From Candidatus Thioglobus sp. REDSEA-S12_B1 (GTDB lineage: Bacteria; Pseudomonadota; Gammaproteobacteria; PS1; Pseudothioglobaceae), in contig LURN01000010.1 in the NCBI GenBank assembly GCA_001628405.1, positions 1 to 37,363 on the forward strand: DNA of 37,363 nucleotides. The letters are read 5' to 3'. The notes under the pieces were generated by a model. The model ran no database searches and had not been told where the DNA came from. It was given only the letters and a program-made list of their open reading frames with translations. Each line of letters starts with the position of its first letter. The first letter of the stretch is position 1. Made by a program: the position numbers and the translations under genes. Positions 16,384-25,645 of the stretch are shown here, in pieces.

Positions 16384-18669
16384 ATGCTTAATTCAATTTT
16401 AAATTTTATAATTAAAAAACCAACTTGGTCTTTGATTGCGTTTTTAATTATTGTATGTTCCTCAGTCTTACAAATCCAGAATTTCTCACTTGATGCTTCT
16501 TCTGAATCATTATCTCTTGAGGGTGATAACAATCTTGAACTTTATTTCGCAACTCAAGAAACTTTTGGTTCAGATGAATCTTTGGTCATCAGTTATTCAG
16601 TCAAAGATGGAACTATCCTCTCAAAAGATCAGATCATTTCTTTAAGATCGTTCAGAGATGATTTGTTAGAACTGGAAGGGATAAACTCAGTCGTTTCAAT
16701 TCTAGATGTGTCACTTTTTCAGTCTCCTCCACTTTCGTTAGTTGAACTTGCAAGTGAAGTTTATACAATTGACAATGGAAAGGCAGATCAAAGTCTTATT
16801 TCAAATGAGTTTAAAAATAGTCCACTCTACTCAAATAATCTAGTCAGTGCAGATCTTAAAACAACAGCTCTACTGATACCGCTTGCAAATGATGATCCAA
16901 GAATAATAATCGACGATGAAGTCTTAAGGCTATTAATAGAAAAAATCCGTTTGACGATGGACGCCTATAGAGACGAGGCAACCCTTTACTTGGGAGGCGT
17001 ACCGATGATAAGAAATGATGTCATTGACTTCATCAAGAGTGATTTAGTTGTATTTAGTCTTGCAGTAATCCTTACCATGACAATTATGCTTACTATCTTA
17101 TTTCGAAAAATAAGATGGGTTTTGATTCCGATAACTATTAGTGTCATTGGCGCTTTGTTTATGACGGGACTAATTAGCTCTATTGGCTGGAAAGTAACTG
17201 TCATTTCATCTAATTTTTTCTCACTTTTACTGGTGATGACATTGTCAGTAATAATCCATTTAGTTGTGCGCTATAGAGAAATTTCAAATCAGAATCTTGA
17301 TCAAAATAATTCTGAAACTATTCGACAAACCTTGAATCAGATGATCAGGCCCTGCCTATATACTGTGATTACAACAATTGCTGCATTCGCTTCACTAACG
17401 GCAAGTCATGTTCAGCCTGTAATTGACTTTGGTCTAATGATGAGTATAGGTGTGACAGTAGCATTCGTATTATCATTTATTGGTTTTACAATTTTTATGA
17501 TGCTGTTAAAGAAACCTAAGTCCTCACAAGAGTCAAAGAAAAGTTTTGCTCTTAAAAAACTTGCATTAATGGCAGATAAAAAAGGTAAATCAATCATATT
17601 AAGTTTCATAGTCGTTGCTTTGATTTCAACTTTTGGTCTGAGTAAGCTGTCTGTAGAAAATAGCTTTATTAACTACTTCAAGAAAGATACAGAGATATAT
17701 CAAGGTCTTAATTTTATTGATAAGGAGCTAGGCGGAACCATACCACTCGAAATAGTCTTTAATGATTTAGCTAGTGCATATTGGGCTGATGCTAGCTTGA
17801 GAGAGGATTTTCATGGAATTCATAACTATCTAGAGCAGATCCCTAGTATTGGAAAAGTTTTATCAATTGATACATTTATGCAAGTTCTCAAAGAAGCAAA
17901 TAACGGCAAAACACCTAATGGTTTTTTGTTGACTTTGGGTAAAAATAATATGCCTGATTTTGCTAAATCTCAAGTGTTAAAGCCGCATATATCTGACGTG
18001 ACAGATCAAATACGAATCGTTGCTCGGGTTAAAGAAACAATGAATGGCCTTGAAAGAAATCAGCTGATATTAGACATCAAGAAATCACTAATCGAAAATT
18101 TTTACTTTGATGAAGATGATTTTTACTTTACTGGGACTTTTTCACTTTACAACAACCTTCTCCAGAGTTTATTTTCATCTCAAATAAAAACCATCTTTAC
18201 AGTCTTTAGTATTATTTTTGTTCTATTTGTAATTGTTTTCAGATCAATATCTGTAGCTCTTATTGCTGTTATTCCAAACACCCTTCCTTCACTTATCATT
18301 TTGGGATTGATGGGCTTAATTGGAATACCACTTGATATTATGACCATAACCATAGCGGCAATTGCAATTGGGATTGGAATTGATAATGCTATTCACTATA
18401 TCAGTAGATTTAAGACGGAGTTATTGGTAGACGGTGATTTTGTTTCATCTATGTATCGAGCCCATAACTCGATTGGCGTGTCTATGTTTTATACCGCAGC
18501 GACCGTCGCGATTGGATTTGCTGTATTGATATTATCACATTTTATTCCAAGTATTTATTTTGGAATCTTTATGGCTATAGCAATGCTTAGTGCAGTAATA
18601 GTTAATCTAACTCTACTCCCTAAATTGCTAATCATTTTTAAACCAAGAATGAATAAGAAAGTCTTATAA
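16384..18669 (+). CDS. RND superfamily exporter (MMPL-type, HAE3-like)
   Basis: A 761-residue inner-membrane protein with the two-fold RND layout. Each half has a hydrophobic first helix (about residues 13-30 and 405-425), a large extracytoplasmic domain, then a bundle of about five helices (about 215-375 and 600-755). The motif GIGIDNAIHYISRF in the second half is typical of MMPL/RND proteins, as is LDASSESLSLEG near the start. It is shorter than drug-efflux RND pumps (over 1000 residues). No periplasmic adaptor or outer-membrane channel gene is adjacent. The substrate is unknown; lipid or hopanoid transport is a family-level possibility. It is the last gene of the run that begins with aceF. 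Confidence 0.88.
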   Translation: MLNSILNFIIKKPTWSLIAFLIIVCSSVLQIQNFSLDASSESLSLEGDNNLELYFATQETFGSDESLVISYSVKDGTILSKDQIISLRSFRDDLLELEGINSVVSILDVSLFQSPPLSLVELASEVYTIDNGKADQSLISNEFKNSPLYSNNLVSADLKTTALLIPLANDDPRIIIDDEVLRLLIEKIRLTMDAYRDEATLYLGGVPMIRNDVIDFIKSDLVVFSLAVILTMTIMLTILFRKIRWVLIPITISVIGALFMTGLISSIGWKVTVISSNFFSLLLVMTLSVIIHLVVRYREISNQNLDQNNSETIRQTLNQMIRPCLYTVITTIAAFASLTASHVQPVIDFGLMMSIGVTVAFVLSFIGFTIFMMLLKKPKSSQESKKSFALKKLALMADKKGKSIILSFIVVALISTFGLSKLSVENSFINYFKKDTEIYQGLNFIDKELGGTIPLEIVFNDLASAYWADASLREDFHGIHNYLEQIPSIGKVLSIDTFMQVLKEANNGKTPNGFLLTLGKNNMPDFAKSQVLKPHISDVTDQIRIVARVKETMNGLERNQLILDIKKSLIENFYFDEDDFYFTGTFSLYNNLLQSLFSSQIKTIFTVFSIIFVLFVIVFRSISVALIAVIPNTLPSLIILGLMGLIGIPLDIMTITIAAIAIGIGIDNAIHYISRFKTELLVDGDFVSSMYRAHNSIGVSMFYTAATVAIGFAVLILSHFIPSIYFGIFMAIAMLSAVIVNLTLLPKLLIIFKPRMNKKVL

Positions 18670-18670
18670 A

Positions 18671-18754
18671 ATAAAAAACCCCGCCTCGAATAAGAGTGCG
18701 GGGTTAGTCTACTATTAAAAGGAGAAATAAGTTAAATTAGTAGTTTTTAACTTG
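18671..18754 (-). ncRNA. Candidate small RNA, minus strand
   Basis: On the minus strand a perfect TATAAT (18761-18766) is followed by about 84 bases of untranslated sequence. It holds two stems: CTACTA (18743-18738) with TAGTAG (18714-18709), extended by two more pairs across a bulged A, and then the GC-rich hairpin with a six-T tail. The loop of the first stem contains TTTCTCCTTTT, complementary to a strong ribosome-binding site. That is the layout of many trans-acting small RNAs. There is no convincing -35 and no homologue that I recognise, so this is a prediction. Confidence 0.3.
18677..18705. terminator. Strong hairpin terminator after the RND gene
   Basis: AACCCCGC (18677-18684) pairs perfectly with GCGGGGTT (18698-18705), with an inner CTC/GAG extension. 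On the plus strand it follows the RND stop by 8 bases but lacks a T run (AGTCTACT follows). On the minus strand the stem ends in a run of six T, so the better terminator faces the other way. It may be bidirectional. Confidence 0.65.
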
Positions 18755-18820
18755 CGGAAAATTATATATAAAAAAAGTTTTTATTTTTTTTTATTTTGTG
18801 TCTTTTTGTAACAATTTATT

Positions 18821-20380
18821 ATGTCGATCGATTTTCAATTTGATGTTCTTATAATTGGCTCAGGAGCAGCTGGCTTGATGAGTGCAATTCAGCTCTCTGA
18901 AAAACTCTCTGTTGGTGTTATTGCAAAAGATAAAATTCTAGAAGGTTCATCATATTATGCTCAAGGAGGAATATCAGCTGTACTGAATCCAGACGACAGC
19001 TTTGAATCACATATAACCGACACTATCAATACTGGGTTTCATCTTGGAAATGAAAATAGCATTAGGTTTATGGTTGAACAAGCCCCTAAGGCAATCAAAG
19101 ATTTAGAAAAAGCTGGTGTTAAATTCTCAATTATTGGTAATCGGTATGACCTGACTACTGAGGGTGGTCACAGCTCGAATAGAGTAGCACATGTTGCAGA
19201 CAAAACTGGTCAGTCAATTCAGATTAATCTTTTAGCAGAAGCTAAGAAGCATAAAAATATTAAGCTGCTTGAAGAATTTGCAGCTGTTGACCTTATAGTC
19301 AATGAAAAAAGATGTTATGGTGCATATGTTTTAGATAAAAACACCCAAGAAATAATAACGTTTAGCTCGAAGAAAACTATCTTAGCGACTGGAGGTGCCT
19401 CAAAATCATATCTATATACTTCCAACCCCGACACTTCAACAGGAGATGGCATTGCTATGGCCTATAGGGCCGGTTGCGAAATAACTAACATGGAATTTAC
19501 ACAGTTTCATCCTACATGTTTGTTTCATCCCCATGCTAAATCTTTCTTAATTTCTGAAACCCTTAGAGGTGAAGGCGCAAAACTTCTTTTACCGAGCGGT
19601 GAGGAATTCATGCATAAGTATGATGAGCGTCTTGAACTCGCGCCAAGGGATATTGTTGCTAGAGCGATTGATAATGAAATGAAAGTACATGGATTTGATT
19701 GCGTTTATCTAGATTTTTCCTTTAAAGATGCAGAATGGATTAAATCTCGATTCCCTACCATTACTAAACGCTGCAGTGAACTAGGGATTGATATTTCTAA
19801 AGAAGCGCTACCTGTAGTTCCTGCTGCCCACTATACTTGTGGTGGAGTGAGTACAAATATAGATGCACAAACAGATATACCAAACCTCTACGCTGTAGGT
19901 GAAGTTGCCCATACAGGTGTTCATGGAGCAAACAGAATGGCCAGTAATTCGTTGCTTGAGTGTATTGTTTTTGCAAAATCTTGTGCCAAGCATATTAACA
20001 ACTCATCATTTGATGACCTATCTCATGAAATTCCACAGTGGGATGACTCAAGAGTAGCGCCGTCTCAAGAAAAAGTAGTCATAGCCCACTTATGGCATGA
20101 AATTAGACTCATCATGTGGAATTTTGTTGGCATTGTTAGAAACAATAATCGTCTTAAATCAGCCTACTTTAAGATTAAGCAAATAAACAAAGAGGTTGAT
20201 GAGTACTATCAGGTTTACACGGTAACAGAAGACTTAATTGAACTGAGAAACTTGGCTCAAACGTCTAAAATTATTGTAGAATCTGCCCTTTCTAGAAAAG
20301 AAAGCAGGGGTTTGCACTTTAATCAAGACTTTCCAAACCAACTAAAAGAAAAAGAGAATACGGTAATTACTAAATCATGA
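18821..20380 (+). CDS. nadB: L-aspartate oxidase
   Basis: A 519-residue FAD enzyme that oxidises aspartate to iminoaspartate, the first step of de novo NAD synthesis. It has the FAD motif [10 protein letters not shown] at the N-terminus, [11 protein letters not shown], the active-site region EFTQFHPT, and [21 protein letters not shown]. The C-terminal helical domain (about 420-510) is present. NadB is favoured over succinate dehydrogenase or fumarate reductase flavoprotein by length, by [11 protein letters not shown], and because no SdhB-like partner is adjacent. It lacks an obvious ribosome site. Its stop overlaps def by four bases. NadA and NadC are not in the window. Confidence 0.94.
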   Translation: MSIDFQFDVLIIGSGAAGLMSAIQLSEKLSVGVIAKDKILEGSSYYAQGGISAVLNPDDSFESHITDTINTGFHLGNENSIRFMVEQAPKAIKDLEKAGVKFSIIGNRYDLTTEGGHSSNRVAHVADKTGQSIQINLLAEAKKHKNIKLLEEFAAVDLIVNEKRCYGAYVLDKNTQEIITFSSKKTILATGGASKSYLYTSNPDTSTGDGIAMAYRAGCEITNMEFTQFHPTCLFHPHAKSFLISETLRGEGAKLLLPSGEEFMHKYDERLELAPRDIVARAIDNEMKVHGFDCVYLDFSFKDAEWIKSRFPTITKRCSELGIDISKEALPVVPAAHYTCGGVSTNIDAQTDIPNLYAVGEVAHTGVHGANRMASNSLLECIVFAKSCAKHINNSSFDDLSHEIPQWDDSRVAPSQEKVVIAHLWHEIRLIMWNFVGIVRNNNRLKSAYFKIKQINKEVDEYYQVYTVTEDLIELRNLAQTSKIIVESALSRKESRGLHFNQDFPNQLKEKENTVITKS

Positions 20381-20874
20381 TATTAGAAATCTTAAAATAT
20401 CCCGATAAACGTCTGAGAACTATTGCAAAACCTGTTCAAGAGGTCAATAGTGAGATCAAAAAACAAGTCAAAGACATGTTTGAGACCATGTATGACGCCC
20501 CAGGAATTGGTCTTGCTGCCACTCAAGTTAATTTTCATCAGCGACTCATCGTGATTGACATCTCAGAAGAATGCAATCAACCACTGTGCCTTATCAATCC
20601 AGAAATTATTGAAAAAAGCGGAGAGATTGAATATGAAGAGGGATGTCTTTCTGTGCCCAACTACTATGAAAACGTTAAAAGAGCTAATGAAATTAAAGTT
20701 AGTGCTCTGAATGAACATGGTCAGCCATTTGAAATAGATGCAGATGAAACACTTGCCGTTTGTATTCAACACGAAATGGATCATCTAAATGGCATATTAT
20801 TTGTAGATCACTTATCAAAGCTCAAGCAAAAAAGACTCAAAAAGAAAGCTGAAAAGCAATCCAAAAAACTCTAA
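20377..20874 (+). CDS. def: Peptide deformylase
   Basis: A 165-residue metalloenzyme that removes the formyl group from nascent proteins. All three motifs are intact: GIGLAATQ (43-50), EGCLS with metal ligand C90, and QHEMDHLNG with H132 and H136 and catalytic E133. The last about 20 residues are lysine-rich, typical of the family. It overlaps nadB by four bases. It is not next to fmt, its usual partner. Confidence 0.97.
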   Translation: MILEILKYPDKRLRTIAKPVQEVNSEIKKQVKDMFETMYDAPGIGLAATQVNFHQRLIVIDISEECNQPLCLINPEIIEKSGEIEYEEGCLSVPNYYENVKRANEIKVSALNEHGQPFEIDADETLAVCIQHEMDHLNGILFVDHLSKLKQKRLKKKAEKQSKKL

Positions 20875-20878
20875 ATTA

Positions 20879-21847
20879 GTGAATATAGGGAAGCACAAAC
20901 TGAATTCAAAAGTATTGCTTGCCCCGATGGCAGGCACCAGTGACAAGCCCTTTAGAATGATTTGTAGAGAGCAAGGCGCTGGACTAACAACCTCTGAAAT
21001 GGTTGTTATTCAAAGTCACCTAATGAACTCAAATAAATCAAAGCATCGCCTAGACTTTAGCTCTGAAAAATCTCCTATTAGTGTTCAGATAGCAGGATCT
21101 GAAGCAGATGAATTAGCTAACTCTGCTAAAAAAGCTCTTGAGTTTGGTGCAGACATTGTTGATATTAATATGGGCTGTCCTGCAAAAAAAGTCTGCAACA
21201 AGGCTGCTGGTTCTGCACTTATGCAAAATGAAAAATTAGTCGAAGACATTATTAAATCTGTTGTTAATGCTGTTGAGGTTCCAGTTACACTAAAAATGAG
21301 AACGGGCTGGGATGATGAAAATAAGAACGCTCCAACCATAGCTAAAATTGCTGAAGACCATGGAATTCAAATGATAGCAATTCATGGACGAACTAGAACA
21401 CAGAAGTTTAAGGGAGATGCTGAATTTAATACCATAAAAAAAATTGTTAATGAAGTATCCATACCAGTCGTAGCAAATGGAGATATTGACTCTCCAAAGA
21501 AGGCCAAAAAGATTTTAGACTTTACCGGAGCTAATGCTGTAATGCTCGGTAGAGCAACCCAAGGCAACCCTTGGCTCATTAATCAGATCAATGAATTTTT
21601 AACTAAAGGCAATAAGCCTGAAGAGCCTACTCTTGAAAAAAAAATTCCACAAATCTTAAATCATATCGGTCAGATTCATGATTTTTATGGGCACAAAATG
21701 GGAACACAGCTTTCCAGAAAGCATATTTTTTGGTATTCTATGCACCTTGACCATGAAAAAGGCAAAGCCTTTTGGCCAAACATTAACAGAGTTGTAGATC
21801 ACTCTGAGCAGTATTCAAAATTTCATGATTTTTTGTATTCGATATGA
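20879..21847 (+). CDS. dusB: tRNA-dihydrouridine synthase B
   Basis: A 322-residue FMN enzyme that reduces specific uridines to dihydrouridine in tRNA. Motifs: APMAGTSDKPFR at the N-terminus, INMGCPAKKV with the catalytic cysteine, TLKMRTGWDD, HGRTR and ANGDI. It begins with GTG at 20879, four bases after the def stop, giving the expected N-terminus NIGKHKL. The fis ATG overlaps its end by four bases, the conserved dusB-fis arrangement of gammaproteobacteria. Confidence 0.96.
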   Translation: MNIGKHKLNSKVLLAPMAGTSDKPFRMICREQGAGLTTSEMVVIQSHLMNSNKSKHRLDFSSEKSPISVQIAGSEADELANSAKKALEFGADIVDINMGCPAKKVCNKAAGSALMQNEKLVEDIIKSVVNAVEVPVTLKMRTGWDDENKNAPTIAKIAEDHGIQMIAIHGRTRTQKFKGDAEFNTIKKIVNEVSIPVVANGDIDSPKKAKKILDFTGANAVMLGRATQGNPWLINQINEFLTKGNKPEEPTLEKKIPQILNHIGQIHDFYGHKMGTQLSRKHIFWYSMHLDHEKGKAFWPNINRVVDHSEQYSKFHDFLYSI

Positions 21848-22074
21848 AACAAAGGGGTATACAGGATTGCATCAAAGACAATCTTGAAAAATATTTTGCT
21901 GACTTAAACGGTGAATCATCAAATGGTGTTTTTAAGATGGTTACTCAACAAGCTGAATCAGCAACGATTAAGTTTGTTCTTGATAAAGTCAACCAAAATC
22001 AAAGCGAAGCTGCCAGAATTCTTGGCATAAATCGAGCCACTCTAAAGAAAAAAGCAAGCCTCTATAAGCTCTAA
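21844..22074 (+). CDS. fis: DNA-binding protein Fis (short form)
   Basis: A 76-residue Fis, a nucleoid protein and regulator of rRNA and other growth genes. The C-terminal helix-turn-helix (NQSEAARILGINRATLKKK) and the helical dimer core (IKDNLEKYFADLNG) align well with E. coli Fis. It lacks the first about 20 residues of the E. coli protein (98 residues), which form the beta-hairpin arm needed for Hin/Gin inversion. The ATG overlaps the dusB stop, so co-translation is expected. Confidence 0.95.
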   Translation: MKQRGIQDCIKDNLEKYFADLNGESSNGVFKMVTQQAESATIKFVLDKVNQNQSEAARILGINRATLKKKASLYKL

Positions 22075-22122
22075 GAGTCTATAATTTAACTCTTAGTTTC
22101 TACACCAAAAAAATCAAAAAAA

Positions 22123-23664
22123 ATGTCAATCAAAAGAGCTTTAATTAGCGTTTCTGATAAATCTGGTATCACTGAATTTGCGAAAAATCTATCGCTACTC
22201 AATATAGAAATCATATCGACCGGTGGCACAGCTAAACTTCTTCAAGAGAGCAATATTCCTGTAACTGAGGTGTCTGATTTTACGGGATACCCTGAAATGA
22301 TGGCGGGCAGAGTCAAAACCCTCAACCCGAAAATTCATGGCGGAATATTAGCTAGAAGAGGAGTTGACGATGAGGTAATGAAAAAAAATGAGATAAAGCC
22401 TATCGATCTAGTCGTAGTGAACTTATATCCATTTCAGGAGACTATTCAAAACCCGAACTGCACAGAGGATGATGCCATTGAAAATATCGATATTGGCGGC
22501 CCGGCAATGCTTCGCTCTAGTGCAAAAAATCACATTTCAGTCACCGTTATAGTTGATAGTTCAGACTATCAATCAGTTTTAGACGAAATAACTCAGAATG
22601 GAGACACAACTCTTTCAACGAGAAAGTCTCTAGCTATGAAAACTTTTGAGCACACAGCACAGTATGACGGAGCGATAGCAAACTACCTTGGAAGAATGGA
22701 GGATGGATTTTCTAACACAATAAACCTTCAATTCCTCAAGTCACAAACTATGAGGTATGGTGAAAATCCTCATCAGACTGCTGCTTTTTATAAAGAGCCA
22801 AACTTAATCGAAGCGTCTGTTTCTTCTAGTCATCAATTACAAGGCAAGCCTCTCTCATATAACAATTTAGCTGATGCTGATGCAGCGCTAGAATGTGTGC
22901 GAGACTTTGAAGAGCCAAGCTGCGTTATTATTAAGCATGCAAACCCTTGCGGAGTTGCTAGCAGAGAAAACATATATGACGCCTACCAAAGTGCATTTCT
23001 GACAGATCCAACATCCGCCTTTGGAGGAATCATAGCCTTTAATCGTGAACTAGATAGTGAAACAGCACAACTTATTATTGATCAACAGTTTGTTGAGGTC
23101 ATCATAGCTCCAAAAGTTTCAGTTGCTGCAAAAACAACGCTCAAAAGTAAAGAGAATATAAGAGTTCTTGAGTGTGGTCATTTAGAGAAAGCTCAAAAAT
23201 CATTTGATTATAAAAAAATCTCTGGTGGCCTTCTAGTTCAAGATAAAGATTTAGCATCTTTAAATCCTGCTGACCTGAAGTGCGTCACCTCATCTCAACC
23301 ATCTGAATCACAGATGAAAGATTTATTGTTTGCCTGGAAAGTTGCAAAATATGTCAAGTCAAACGCTATTGTTTATGCAAAAAATCAAATGACGATTGGT
23401 GTTGGAGCTGGCCAAATGTCGAGAATCTATTCAGCCAAAATTGCAGGGATTAAAGCTGCAGATGAAAATCTCGAGGTTCAGGGATCAGTGATGGCTTCAG
23501 ACGCATTTTTTCCATTTAGAGATGGAATCGATGCTGCCGCTAAAGCTGGAATAAAGGCAATCATTCATCCGGGCGGATCGATGCGTGATGACGAAGTGAT
23601 TGCTGCTGCAAATGAGCATGGCATTGCAATGATTTTTACCGGTATGCGCCACTTTAAGCACTAA
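22123..23664 (+). CDS. purH: Bifunctional AICAR formyltransferase/IMP cyclohydrolase
   Basis: A 513-residue enzyme for the last two steps of de novo IMP synthesis. The N-terminal cyclohydrolase domain (about 1-195) shows STGGTAKLL and [20 protein letters not shown]. The C-terminal formyltransferase domain includes the catalytic KHANPCG and [12 protein letters not shown], and the end FTGMRHFKH is canonical. It follows fis by 48 bases, the same order seen in Pseudomonas. purD is not next to it. No Shine-Dalgarno site is evident. It converges on the DDAH gene with a 10-base gap. Confidence 0.97.
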   Translation: MSIKRALISVSDKSGITEFAKNLSLLNIEIISTGGTAKLLQESNIPVTEVSDFTGYPEMMAGRVKTLNPKIHGGILARRGVDDEVMKKNEIKPIDLVVVNLYPFQETIQNPNCTEDDAIENIDIGGPAMLRSSAKNHISVTVIVDSSDYQSVLDEITQNGDTTLSTRKSLAMKTFEHTAQYDGAIANYLGRMEDGFSNTINLQFLKSQTMRYGENPHQTAAFYKEPNLIEASVSSSHQLQGKPLSYNNLADADAALECVRDFEEPSCVIIKHANPCGVASRENIYDAYQSAFLTDPTSAFGGIIAFNRELDSETAQLIIDQQFVEVIIAPKVSVAAKTTLKSKENIRVLECGHLEKAQKSFDYKKISGGLLVQDKDLASLNPADLKCVTSSQPSESQMKDLLFAWKVAKYVKSNAIVYAKNQMTIGVGAGQMSRIYSAKIAGIKAADENLEVQGSVMASDAFFPFRDGIDAAAKAGIKAIIHPGGSMRDDEVIAAANEHGIAMIFTGMRHFKH

Positions 23665-23674
23665 AGTCTTTCGA

Positions 23675-24442
23675 TTAATATCTCAGCGATAAGCAACTTA
23701 ATCCGCCGTCAAGCTTTTTAAACTCAGACACATCAACCTCAAGCACATTGTAGCCAGTAGCACTGACTTTTTGCTTTGTGATTGGAAAGCCAGACGGAAT
23801 AATGACATTGTCATTAACCCAAATGCAGTTGGCTGCATAACTCTCTGATTCAGGAATTTCGATTTTTTCAAATCCAGAAAAAACAGGGTCATTCTTAAAT
23901 TCACCACAAACAACAAGTCTGTTATTTTCGAGATAGGACAATCCGGTCTTTAGATGAAGTACCTCCTTAAGGCTGACAGTCGAACCTGAAAGACCGTACT
24001 TAACCAGTATAGCAATTAATTGCTCCGCGCCCTGAAGATTGGTCCTTTCAGACAAGCCTACATAATAGTGATCACCAACCATCATTATGTCTCCTGCCTC
24101 TATTGTTCCTGGGGACTCTATAAACTCGAGGTTGTTAAATTGGCTTTCTAGAGTTTCAATCATTTGTTTAACCTCACCCCTTCTTGACTCGGCTCCTGGA
24201 CGAGTCATAATTACACAATTCGGAGTAATCAATGCAACATCTTCAACAAACGTGGAGTCTGGATAGTCCTCACAGGGATCTAGAACTGTAACCTTGAGGC
24301 CACAGAACTTAAGTGCTTCTATGTATGCTTGGTGCTGAATGATTGCTTTGGAATAGTCTGGAACTCCAAGATGTTTAGAATCGGTTAAGCCATTGATTAG
24401 GCTTTTTCCAGGGGTTCTAACTATCGCTTTAGAGAACATCAA
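23675..24442 (-). CDS. Dimethylarginine dimethylaminohydrolase (DDAH)
   Basis: A 255-residue member of the guanidino-modifying (arginine deiminase) superfamily. DDAH converts methylated arginines to citrulline and methylamine or dimethylamine. The catalytic cysteine C250 is in GGLSCLSLR and the histidine H163 in LHLKTG. The substrate region DSTFVEDVA and PGTIEAGDIM (E115, D118) are present. Length matches the Pseudomonas enzyme (254). Relatives act on other guanidines, so the substrate is likely but not proven. It lies 19 bases behind the M20 gene, in a probable three-gene operon. Confidence 0.85.
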   Translation of the reverse strand: MMFSKAIVRTPGKSLINGLTDSKHLGVPDYSKAIIQHQAYIEALKFCGLKVTVLDPCEDYPDSTFVEDVALITPNCVIMTRPGAESRRGEVKQMIETLESQFNNLEFIESPGTIEAGDIMMVGDHYYVGLSERTNLQGAEQLIAILVKYGLSGSTVSLKEVLHLKTGLSYLENNRLVVCGEFKNDPVFSGFEKIEIPESESYAANCIWVNDNVIIPSGFPITKQKVSATGYNVLEVDVSEFKKLDGGLSCLSLRY

Positions 24443-24461
24443 AAAAGGCTCTTGAAAATCA

Positions 24462-25640
24462 TTATTTGAGTATTGAGCGAACTAGCTCTACCCAGTAGCT
24501 AGTTCCAATAGGTAGGATCTCATCATTAAAGTCATACCGAGTGTTGTGCAGCATACAACCGCCCTTGGGGCTATCCTCAGGAACCAGTCCATTTCCAATC
24601 CAAATGTAGGCTCCTTCTAATGCATTCAACAAAAAAGCAAAATCCTCAGACCCCATGGTTGGTTGTTCGTTTCTAAGAACATTCTTATCACCTACCACCA
24701 TTGATGCGGCGATAGCACAAAGTTCAGCATGCTTGGGCGTGTTGATTGTTGCAGGGTAGTTGGGTTCTGAACTGAATTCTACGTTAGCGCCCATTGACTC
24801 ACAAATGCCTTGAGCAATACTCTTGATTCTTTCCTTGACCTTATCACCCACTTCAGATTTGAAGTATCTTAGCGATCCCATTAAGTTCATTTCATTTGGA
24901 ATGACATTCGAAACAAATCCCGCATCAACCATAGTGACACTAACTACCGCTGAGTCTAGAGGCGCGACACTGCGTGAGACAATGCTTTGAATGGCTGTGA
25001 TAACTTGAGCGCCTATAACAATTGGATCTATGCACTGGTCAGGCATTGCAGCGTGTCCGCCCTTACCTTTAATTGTAATTTTGAGTGTCTCATTTGCAGC
25101 CATAACAGCAGTATCATGAACAGCAAACTTGCCCTCAGCGAGGCCAGGCCAATTATGCATGCCATAGACTGCATCACAAGGAAACATATCAAAAATACCT
25201 TCCTCAACCATCACTCGGCCGCCGCCCCCACCTTCTTCAGCTGGCTGAAAAATAAAGTGGACAGTTCCAGCAAAATCATTATTCTCTTTAAGATAGACGG
25301 CTGCACCTAACAGCATAGTTGAATGGCCATCGTGGCCACATGCATGCATTTTTCCGTCGTGAACTGATTTGTGACTAAACTCATTTTTTTCTTGGATTGG
25401 AAGTGCATCCATGTCCGCTCTTAAACCTATTGCTTTACCTTTCTTAGTTCCATGAATAGTGGCAACGATACCGGTGACAGCCAGTCCCCGATGCATTTCA
25501 ATATTGTGAGATTCCAATACTGAGGCTATATAGTCACTCGTCATCACTTCTTTAAAGCTCAGCTCAGGGTGTTTGTGTAGATGATGTCGCCATGTCACCA
25601 TCTGTTTGTGAAACTCTGAATTTTTTTTAATTAAAGACAT
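24462..25640 (-). CDS. M20 family amidohydrolase (HipO-like)
   Basis: A 392-residue metallohydrolase of the M20D group, which includes hippurate hydrolase, N-acyl-amino-acid deacylases and IAA-amino-acid hydrolases. The metal motif MHACGHDGHS has C101 and H103; FQPAEEGGGGG carries the catalytic glutamates; and GSEDFAFLL near the C-terminus is also typical. The inserted dimerisation domain covers about 185-300. No signal peptide. The exact substrate is unknown. It sits 5 bases behind the flavoprotein gene and 19 ahead of the DDAH gene. Confidence 0.88.
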   Translation of the reverse strand: MSLIKKNSEFHKQMVTWRHHLHKHPELSFKEVMTSDYIASVLESHNIEMHRGLAVTGIVATIHGTKKGKAIGLRADMDALPIQEKNEFSHKSVHDGKMHACGHDGHSTMLLGAAVYLKENNDFAGTVHFIFQPAEEGGGGGRVMVEEGIFDMFPCDAVYGMHNWPGLAEGKFAVHDTAVMAANETLKITIKGKGGHAAMPDQCIDPIVIGAQVITAIQSIVSRSVAPLDSAVVSVTMVDAGFVSNVIPNEMNLMGSLRYFKSEVGDKVKERIKSIAQGICESMGANVEFSSEPNYPATINTPKHAELCAIAASMVVGDKNVLRNEQPTMGSEDFAFLLNALEGAYIWIGNGLVPEDSPKGGCMLHNTRYDFNDEILPIGTSYWVELVRSILK

Positions 25641-25645
25641 TTAAA

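Noticed and set aside
16451..16645. Open frame inside the RND exporter gene
   Set aside because: It is a shadow in another frame of a well-supported gene, with no ribosome site.
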